7,034 bases of DNA from Elusimicrobiota bacterium. Lineage in GTDB: Bacteria > CG03 > SLGR01. This document shows positions 1 through 5,157 of the stretch, in pieces. Positions within the stretch are counted from its first letter, which is position 1, and the number at the start of each line of letters is the position of its first letter. Location of the stretch: assembly GCA_012511615.1 (NCBI GenBank), contig JAAZFS010000164.1, forward strand, positions 1-7,034. Reading direction: 5' to 3'. The notes under the pieces were generated by a model, which was not told the origin of the DNA, searched no databases, and saw nothing but the letters and a program-made list of their open reading frames with translations. Both the position numbers and the translations under genes were made by a program.

Positions 1-391
1 CCATATACTGAACCTGTGCCTTTGAAGCTTTACCGTATCCAACTAGCGCTTGCTTAATCTCAAGAGGTGTGTACTCATACACATCAGCACCAGCGAATCC
101 TGAAGCAACCAGAAGCACTCCACGAGCCTGAGCTACCTCAATTGCTGATGATGTATTTCTCGCAAAAAAAATCTTTTCTACAGAAATTTCGGACGGATTA
201 TATTTATTAATTAACTCTATCACCTCATCGTAAATTTTTCGGAGACGTAAGGAAAAATCCTCGCCAGAACGAGTAGTAATGCTCCCATATCCCAGAGAAC
301 GAGCTTCACCATTTTCAAGTTCAATTATACCCCATCCGGCATTTGCTAAACCAGGGTCCAATCCTAATATTATATTTGAATTTAAAGTCAT
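1..391 (-). CDS. ruvC: Crossover junction endodeoxyribonuclease RuvC (partial, C-terminus off the left edge)
   Basis: RuvC is the dimeric Mg2+-dependent nuclease that cuts Holliday junctions with RuvAB in homologous recombination and repair. Reading the minus strand from the ATG at 391-389 gives 130 residues before the window ends. The RNase H-like core is recognisable: ILGLDPGLANAGWGII (residues 8-23) carries the first catalytic Asp (D12), SVEKIFFARNTSSAIEVAQA (70-89) carries the catalytic Glu (E72) and the conserved FF.RN and QARG block, and the segment around 107-126 (YTPLEIKQALVGYGKASKAQ) matches the region before the last two catalytic Asp residues. Those two lie outside the window, so catalytic completeness cannot be judged. 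The ATG at 398 runs straight into TAA, so 391 is the only sensible ATG start. There is no strong Shine-Dalgarno; only a GGAT lies about 8 nt upstream. The gene is divergent from the ABC genes and has its own consensus promoter. The family call is very secure. Confidence 0.95.
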   Translation of the reverse strand, partial: MTLNSNIILGLDPGLANAGWGIIELENGEARSLGYGSITTRSGEDFSLRLRKIYDEVIELINKYNPSEISVEKIFFARNTSSAIEVAQARGVLLVASGFAGADVYEYTPLEIKQALVGYGKASKAQVQYM

Positions 392-437
392 ATTACATCC
401 ATTTACGTCACTAGCTATCGAAAACAAAACAGACTAA

Positions 438-466
438 ATTATAGAGTATGGTATAATTGTTGTCAA
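438..466 (-). promoter_or_regulatory. Consensus sigma70-type promoter driving ruvC
   Basis: On the minus strand the -35 box TTGACA (positions 466-461) and the -10 box TATAAT (443-438) both match the housekeeping-sigma consensus at all six positions, with the optimal 17-bp spacer (444-460). Transcription would start near 431, leaving a leader of about 40 nt before the ruvC ATG. The boxes and spacing are read directly from the sequence; promoter activity is inferred. Confidence 0.8.
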
Positions 467-483
467 CTTGAATAAATAAGTTG
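464..483. repeat. 6-bp inverted repeat over the ruvC -35 box (possible operator)
   Basis: CAACTT (464-469) and AAGTTG (478-483) are perfect inverted copies around an 8-nt AT-rich centre. The left arm overlaps the ruvC -35 hexamer (461-466). The repeat lies just upstream of the plus-strand promoter at 488-516, so a bound protein could affect both directions. It does not match the E. coli or Bacillus LexA box as I know them. Six-bp arms in AT-rich DNA can arise by chance, so the operator role is only suggested by position. Confidence 0.3.
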
Positions 484-487
484 CTAT

Positions 488-516
488 TTGATTTCTAAAT
501 CTATATGTCATACAAT
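488..516 (+). promoter_or_regulatory. Probable sigma70-type promoter for the ABC transporter genes
   Basis: TTGATT (488-493, four of six matches to TTGACA) and TACAAT (511-516, five of six to TATAAT) are separated by exactly 17 bp. They would start transcription near 523, about 33 nt before the ATPase ATG. A better -10 hexamer, TATAAT at 452-457, has no -35 at the right distance and lies inside the spacer of the opposing ruvC promoter, so it was not chosen. No clear Shine-Dalgarno is visible before the ATG at 556. Confidence 0.5.
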
Positions 517-555
517 TTTGTGGTCAGATTAGAGTAATTATCTTAATATTAGACT

Positions 556-1311
556 ATGACCAAAAATTCTTTAAGAATAGAAAACCTTACTAAATTCTTC
601 AGCAAACACCTCGTTCTGGATAATTTAAATATCCAAATATCAAGTGGTGAAATTTATGGATTTCTTGGACCAAATAAAGCTGGAAAAACAACTACAATAA
701 AAATAGCCGCGGGGCTTATTCTCCCTAGCTCTGGAGATGTAATAATAAACGGTAATAGTATTACTTCCTCACCTGTTAATGCTAAAAAAAATATTGCCCT
801 CATACCAGATCACCCATTCCTTTATCCCTATATGACGCCAATGGACTATATATTCTTTATCGCCTCGGCATATAAGCTTGAGAAATCAGTATTTAAAAGA
901 GCCTTGGAATATTTCGAATTACTTTCAATAACTTCTGATGCTTCAGAAGTTATTGAATCCCTATCCTTAGGTACTATTCAAAAACTCGTATTTATCGGCG
1001 CTTTTATTATAAATCCTAGTATCCTACTAATAGATGAGCCGATGGTAGGCCTTGACCCAGTTTCCGCCAGAATAATTAAGGATGAACTCAAAAATATGGC
1101 AAGAAACGGAACAATCGTATTTGTGTCTACGCATATTTTAGAAATGGCCACCTCAATCTGCACACGTATAGGCATAATTCATAAGGGTTCCCTTCGGGCT
1201 GAAGGTACTATCAAGGAACTGGTAAAATCAACAAAAACCAAAAACCTTGAAGAGACACTTATAAAACTTACAGATGAATCAGATTATTTCGATTCTTCAA
1301 CTGAAATTTAA
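556..1311 (+). CDS. ABC transporter ATP-binding protein (ABC-2 exporter type), with unusual motifs
   Basis: This is a 251-residue nucleotide-binding subunit that would power an ABC-2 exporter from the cytoplasmic face of the membrane. Motifs in order are Walker A GPNKAGKT (38-45), a signature-like SLSLGT (135-140), Walker B SILLIDE (155-161, catalytic Glu E161), D-loop GLDP (165-168) and the H-loop His (H193, in VSTHIL). The length fits the family, and residues after about 210 form the usual short C-terminal tail. Several positions are atypical. Walker A has Lys where most relatives have Gly (GPNGAGKT). The signature lacks the usual LSGGQ or SKGMKQ form. The Q-loop region reads IPDHPFLYPY (83-92) without an obvious Gln. 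The essential Walker Lys/Thr, Walker B Glu and H-loop His are kept, so ATPase activity remains plausible. The gene overlaps the permease by 38 nt, indicating one operon. A perfect 15-bp inverted repeat lies at 924-957, just before the signature codons. The substrate is unknown. Confidence 0.93.
   Translation: MTKNSLRIENLTKFFSKHLVLDNLNIQISSGEIYGFLGPNKAGKTTTIKIAAGLILPSSGDVIINGNSITSSPVNAKKNIALIPDHPFLYPYMTPMDYIFFIASAYKLEKSVFKRALEYFELLSITSDASEVIESLSLGTIQKLVFIGAFIINPSILLIDEPMVGLDPVSARIIKDELKNMARNGTIVFVSTHILEMATSICTRIGIIHKGSLRAEGTIKELVKSTKTKNLEETLIKLTDESDYFDSSTEI
924..957. repeat. Perfect 15-bp inverted repeat with 4-nt loop inside the ATPase gene
   Basis: TTCAATAACTTCTGA (924-938) is followed by the loop TGCT (939-942) and then its exact reverse complement TCAGAAGTTATTGAA (943-957). 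All 15 pairs are Watson-Crick, and pairing stops at once on both sides (T923 against T958). It encodes residues from about 123 to 134 of the ATPase, immediately before the signature motif. The protein length in this stretch looks normal against family members, so this is not an obvious insertion. No T-run follows on either strand, which argues against a simple intrinsic terminator. It would form a strong mRNA hairpin or a cruciform; its role is unknown. Confidence 0.85.
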
Positions 1312-2143
1312 ATCAATTTACAATAAAGCTTTTCGAAGCACTGGTCAAAGAAAATTCAAATCATTGGCAATTATGTTGTTCGTTGGAATTTATCTAGTGC
1401 AGTTACATCTAGCTATCAAAAGTTTTTTCAATATATTTGAAAGTTTTTCTTCTCTTGGCCCTCTTGGTGCAGCCAACCTGCTATCAATAGTATTCACCGG
1501 ACTATTTCTGTTTATGCTATTCACATCTTTCTTCTCTGGAATACCTATGATGTTTAAAGCTAGCGATACTAATTTTCTAATAGTACATAATATCGGAGAA
1601 CGAGAAATCTTTTCCACTAAATATATCTTGGCAATTTTTCAGGTGATTTGGATACCTCTGATAGCTGCCACCCCCCTAATTACTGCTTACGGCGCATATT
1701 TTTCCGCCACCCCTATTTTTTACCCCCTTTCCATCTTAAGTATGGCACTAATGCTCCTCATTGCCGCTTCTTTGGGAATAATTATTTCTCTCATCTTAGC
1801 TCGGATTTTTAAACCAATATTATTGAAGCACCTCTTATTTACTATTGGAGTCTGTCTTGCCATTCTAATGGTTCTCGCTTTTAAAAAAATTAATCCTTCA
1901 GCACTTGCTTCTCCAGGAGCTCCCAATAGGATTGCTATGAACTTTATTGAACGAATATCCTCATCAACTTTTTCGTTAAGACCCGATTTTTGGACAGCTG
2001 ACGGGATTATAAACCTCGGGTACAGAAGAAATTTAGATTTTATAAGCAGATTTTCACTCATGCTTTCAAGTTTTATCCTTATATTCATACTCGCTATGAC
2101 CTTTGTATCTAAATATATTTTTGCTCCCATTATGCTGAAATAA
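1274..2143 (+). CDS. ABC-2-type permease, N-terminal half (split gene, first piece)
   Basis: This 289-residue protein has about six predicted membrane helices (roughly 30-50, 68-92, 118-142, 150-176, 184-203, 259-278). It starts with a short basic amphipathic segment (ISILQLKFKSIYNKAFRS) typical of the N-terminus of exporter permeases. The stretch SDTNFLIVHNIGEREIFSTK (97-116) corresponds to the loop that in the ABC_tran_2-like permease family (PF16949, recalled from memory) reads roughly D..LL..P......K. The start at 1274 overlaps the ATPase gene by 38 nt and has no clear Shine-Dalgarno, so translational coupling is likely. Family permeases are usually about 500-590 residues, so this is only half of one. 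Its TAA stop (2141-2143) falls in the expected central cytoplasmic linker, and the next ORF continues in the same frame. It would form the membrane channel with the ATPase upstream. The substrate cannot be predicted. Confidence 0.85.
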   Translation: MNQIISILQLKFKSIYNKAFRSTGQRKFKSLAIMLFVGIYLVQLHLAIKSFFNIFESFSSLGPLGAANLLSIVFTGLFLFMLFTSFFSGIPMMFKASDTNFLIVHNIGEREIFSTKYILAIFQVIWIPLIAATPLITAYGAYFSATPIFYPLSILSMALMLLIAASLGIIISLILARIFKPILLKHLLFTIGVCLAILMVLAFKKINPSALASPGAPNRIAMNFIERISSSTFSLRPDFWTADGIINLGYRRNLDFISRFSLMLSSFILIFILAMTFVSKYIFAPIMLK

Positions 2144-2149
2144 TCTGAA
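2141..2149 (+). other. In-frame TAA splitting the permease; stop and restart junction
   Basis: The TAA at 2141-2143 is followed by two sense codons (TCT GAA) and then the ATG at 2150, all in the frame of the upstream permease half. Removing this one codon would give an uninterrupted reading frame from 1274 to 2902, 542 residues long. There is no Shine-Dalgarno between the pieces, so synthesis of the second half would rely on termination-reinitiation or on readthrough. TAA also ends the ATPase gene and the second permease piece, so general reassignment of TAA to sense is unlikely. Confidence 0.8.
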
Positions 2150-2902
2150 ATGAATAAAGTAAATAAACTTAGTAAACACCCCAAGCTATGTAAAAAAAAC
2201 ATCATCTTTTGGATATGGCAGAATGAATTACATAATTTCCTTGAAGACCTTGCATATTGGCCGCAATCTGTAATTTTGATTGCTGTTTTTTTTATATTCA
2301 CCTCTATTTCAATTGGAATTATTGAGGTTTATCCCTCAATGCACGGTTCAATGTTTTTAGCAAGCAATTTATTTAGTGGCATACTGATAGTGCTTATAGC
2401 AGGAAGATATGTCTATACCTCCGTTTCCCAGGAATCTGGAAGCTACTGGATTATGCGTTCTGGACCCATATCACTTTTTGGATGGATGCTAAGAAAATTT
2501 TCAATATACTTTATCCTATTTGCAGGATTTGGATCTGCATCTGTTATATTTTATTTAAAGCGGCTGAGGGCTGATAAAATAATAATCGGCGTCTCACTTA
2601 TGAACATCATCGTTCTTGCGCTTTTCATCACTTCTTTAGGTTACCTCTACGGAGTAATTTTCATAGACTTCAAGGAAAACGATGTCTGGCTGATTGCGTC
2701 CAATACCGGAGGAATTATTTTCCTCATATCAGGCTTTCTAAGCGTTGTAATTATATCAATCAGTTATATTCTTCCCCTTCTAATACCTGGGAAAACTCCA
2801 GAAATCGGATTTCTTGCAAATATAACTGGAATATATATCCTTCTGGTGTATATTATTTTCAGATATGCAACAGAACTGCTCCGAAGAAAAGATTTAGGCT
2901 AA
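2150..2902 (+). CDS. ABC-2-type permease, C-terminal half (split gene, second piece)
   Basis: This 250-residue protein has about six predicted helices (roughly 40-59, 70-92, 116-136, 145-170, 186-213, 221-239). Two landmarks place it as the second half of an ABC_tran_2-like permease. The pre-helix segment NELHNFLEDLAYWPQSVILI (25-44) matches the family's 'K-D-L..l.RDp..W.q.l' linker. GRYVYTSVSQESGSYWIMRS (85-104), followed by GPISLFGWMLRKF, matches the characteristic 'aR..fp..s.EG...w.lrs.P.s...ll..K' block. It ends in a basic tail (LLRRKDLG). It has no ATPase motif and no separate promoter or good ribosome site. Conservation of these landmarks with no internal frameshift suggests that the split is recent or that both halves are still made and assemble. 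It could be a functional separate subunit or the distal part of a pseudogene; the sequence alone does not decide. Confidence 0.83.
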   Translation: MNKVNKLSKHPKLCKKNIIFWIWQNELHNFLEDLAYWPQSVILIAVFFIFTSISIGIIEVYPSMHGSMFLASNLFSGILIVLIAGRYVYTSVSQESGSYWIMRSGPISLFGWMLRKFSIYFILFAGFGSASVIFYLKRLRADKIIIGVSLMNIIVLALFITSLGYLYGVIFIDFKENDVWLIASNTGGIIFLISGFLSVVIISISYILPLLIPGKTPEIGFLANITGIYILLVYIIFRYATELLRRKDLG

Positions 2903-2913
2903 ACCTAGTCTTT
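2888..2913. terminator. Possible bidirectional terminator at the convergent junction
   Basis: AAAGA (2888-2892) and TAGG (2895-2898) pair with CCTA (2904-2907) and TCTTT (2909-2913), giving nine base pairs with a small asymmetric internal bulge (TT against G) and a 5-nt loop. The stem includes the stop codon of the second permease piece. It sits exactly where two convergent transcripts meet. It is AT-rich, and the T-tract is only three bases long, so it would be a weak intrinsic terminator at best. Confidence 0.3.
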
Positions 2914-2919
2914 CCTTAC

Positions 2920-5157
2920 CTACTTTTGAAGAATTTCTTCCAATCTTAAAACTATATGCTTTTCTCCAGGCAGAAGCGCCTTTAGAGCCTGGTAAAGAGG
3001 CTCAGCAAGTTTATACTCTCCGCTCATAAAGTATAGTTCAGCCAATAATAACAGGATAGGTTCGTAGGCCGGATTAATATCCAAAGCTCCATTTGCGGTA
3101 GCCTCAGCGGCAGAAAAATCATTCTCAAGCAAGTGGTTAACAGTCTCCTTGTGCAGAACAAGAAGCACATCCTCATTTGTATTAGTCAATATTGATGAGA
3201 CTCTTTTGGCATTACTGGCAGCAGCTGTGAAGTCTGGAGATGCAAACAGCGCTTCAATGTATCTAGAAGCAGCAGCCCGATACTCCTCCCTCCTCTCTAA
3301 AAGCCCTCCAAGGCTATTGCTTGCTAGCGGATTGGATGGTTCTATTTCCAGCGATCTTAAATAGAATTTTTCTGCATCAGAATAATTCCCAAGCTGGGAA
3401 TATAGGCCTGCTTTTACTCTGGCTATTTCATGAGATACTGGATTGAGTTTTAAGGCAAACTTAAGATTTTCTAATGCACTGGCGTACTCCTCCTTCCTAA
3501 TAAGCATTATGGCGAGATTATAATATATTTCATCGTAACCTGGATTTGATTTTATCGCTTCCTCATAGGCCCATATTGCATCATCAAGATATCCACTATC
3601 CGCGACAGCAAAACGTGCATAAACATTTCCCATTTCATAATTAGCATCTACCAGCCGGGGGTAGTAGGAGTAACTTTTCTGAAGCTCTTTTTCTGCAGTT
3701 GCTAGTTCCCCACTCCGTGACGCTTTAAATCCAGTATAAAAATGCTCAGCACCCTTAAAATACCTGTAATTATGTATCAGCACTTTCGAGAGCAATCCAA
3801 TGGCAAGAATTAATAAGGGATACGCGAATTTTCCAAATTTCAACTCTCTATTTGGACTGTCAGATAAACCTCTAATATGCCCTGCGATTAAACCGCTATT
3901 TAGCCAAAAAATGAGCGAAGGTATAGGAAAGAAATAGGAAACATTAAACAAATTATCTACTAAAAAAGCTGCCGAAGCAGAAATAAGTATCAACATGAGC
4001 AATCTGCTTTTGGGATCGGCCTTTAAAGATAAGCGAATACTTCGCCGGAAATAACAAACAATCAAAAATAGAAAAACAAGCGTTCCTATAAGACCAATCT
4101 CTGTAAGATGTTCTAATAAAATATTATGTGCATTATTCGCATGTGTCCGTAAGGGCGCGTATAAATCTTTTAGAAGTAATTGTCCTTGGTAAGATGGATA
4201 AAAAACCTCAAAGTTACCCCAGCCTATTCCAATATAGGGTGATTTTTGGAACATCGCAATTGATGCCTCCCATATTAACAGGCGCTGAGTAAGAGCAGAG
4301 CCCATCCGAGACGGGCTAAAAACGGAGACTGCTCTCTCTCTAAATTGTGGAGAAATAAAAGAGAAAAGAAGGCCAAAGAACACAATACCAGCTATTAAGT
4401 ACTTCGCTATGCTCTTGAGCGACGATTTCGATAGCTCTTTATCTTTGAGAAAAAGAAACCCCAAAAGTATACAACCAGCAAAGAGACCGACGAACGCACT
4501 TCTGGTCATAGTAATCGCAAGCCCTACAAGGTTTATAAATAGGAGCAAAATCAGAAAAGAGCTCATCCGATTTAAAACCGCCTCATAAATTAACCAGAAT
4601 ATAACAATTACCAAAAAAGGTGCCAAAAAATTTGGATTTCCAAAAGTAGAAATGCTCCTCTGGCCGTATGGATTAATATTGGACGGCCATATAAAATCAA
4701 GTCGGGCAAACTGCACTATTGAGTAAAGAGCAGCTATACTTCCCACAACAATTATAACTCTTCGAATACTTCGCGCACCTGTCTCCTCAGTTTTTGAGGA
4801 AGCGAAATAAAACGGAATAATTCCGCTGAAAAAAAACGTAAGTATCGCGCGAAAAGAATAATCTTTAAATGCCAGTGCATAATCAGGATATTTTACAAAT
4901 GCCACAACAGAAGAAATAATTATAAACACAAGGTAAATAAAAAGTGGCCGATCTATAAAAGTTTCAGATAGCAGCAGGCGTCTGTTTTTAAATGCTTTTA
5001 AAGCACATAGAATAAGAACAAAAACCAAGAGGGTCTGAAGAATCCTTTCCTGAATCAGGTAAGGGTTTCTCGTTCGGTCTGTAAAAAAAATAAGCGGCGA
5101 GACAAATAATGCAACTAAAAAGAGTGACAAGGAAAAACCCAGGCTTTTTCTTCTCAA
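2920..5157 (-). CDS. O-antigen ligase/polymerase-like (Wzy_C) membrane protein with C-terminal TPR array
   Basis: This 745-residue protein fuses a polytopic membrane module (about residues 8-460, roughly 12 helices) to a TPR array (about 466-730, seven or so units; clearest at 541-573, 575-607, 609-641 and 698-730). Wzy/WaaL landmarks are STFGNPNF (170-177), TMTRSAF (216-222), the RLLIW block (292-296) before a large extracytoplasmic loop, and THANNAHN (338-345) followed by GLIG. Members of this superfamily polymerise or transfer lipid-linked glycans on the outer face of the inner membrane: Wzy polymerase, WaaL ligase or PglL-type oligosaccharyltransferase. Which one this is cannot be told. 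The start is a TTG (5157-5155) overlapping the upstream stop as TTGA; the frame is closed three codons upstream and the next in-frame Met is residue 198, so TTG is the best choice. Upstream bases (GGAA, AAGAG) form only a weak ribosome site, so coupling is likely. It ends TAG, 17 bp from the convergent permease. Confidence 0.9.
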   Translation of the reverse strand: MRRKSLGFSLSLFLVALFVSPLIFFTDRTRNPYLIQERILQTLLVFVLILCALKAFKNRRLLLSETFIDRPLFIYLVFIIISSVVAFVKYPDYALAFKDYSFRAILTFFFSGIIPFYFASSKTEETGARSIRRVIIVVGSIAALYSIVQFARLDFIWPSNINPYGQRSISTFGNPNFLAPFLVIVIFWLIYEAVLNRMSSFLILLLFINLVGLAITMTRSAFVGLFAGCILLGFLFLKDKELSKSSLKSIAKYLIAGIVFFGLLFSFISPQFRERAVSVFSPSRMGSALTQRLLIWEASIAMFQKSPYIGIGWGNFEVFYPSYQGQLLLKDLYAPLRTHANNAHNILLEHLTEIGLIGTLVFLFLIVCYFRRSIRLSLKADPKSRLLMLILISASAAFLVDNLFNVSYFFPIPSLIFWLNSGLIAGHIRGLSDSPNRELKFGKFAYPLLILAIGLLSKVLIHNYRYFKGAEHFYTGFKASRSGELATAEKELQKSYSYYPRLVDANYEMGNVYARFAVADSGYLDDAIWAYEEAIKSNPGYDEIYYNLAIMLIRKEEYASALENLKFALKLNPVSHEIARVKAGLYSQLGNYSDAEKFYLRSLEIEPSNPLASNSLGGLLERREEYRAAASRYIEALFASPDFTAAASNAKRVSSILTNTNEDVLLVLHKETVNHLLENDFSAAEATANGALDINPAYEPILLLLAELYFMSGEYKLAEPLYQALKALLPGEKHIVLRLEEILQK

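Noticed and set aside
452..457. TATAAT on the plus strand as the -10 box of the ABC operon
   Set aside because: No -35-like hexamer lies 16-18 bp upstream, and it falls in the spacer of the opposing consensus promoter. The 488-516 pair is better placed.
2141..2143. TAA as a reassigned sense codon
   Set aside because: TAA also ends the ATPase gene and the second permease piece at positions that fit family lengths, and the other genes use TGA and TAG as stops, so all three stops appear to be standard here.
1720..2301. Minus-strand open frame of 193 codons antisense to the permease junction
   Set aside because: It lies wholly opposite the permease coding sequence, has no recognisable domain or promoter, and is rich in residues expected from reverse-reading hydrophobic codons. 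It is a shadow.
3149..3364. Plus-strand frame of 71 codons inside the TPR region
   Set aside because: It is antisense to a well-supported TPR domain and its Ala/Ser/Leu-rich product is the usual mirror image of TPR codons.
3385..3401. Inverted repeat ATTCCCA-AGC-TGGGAAT
   Set aside because: Seven-bp arms with a short loop are expected a few times by chance in 7 kb, and it lies inside TPR coding sequence.
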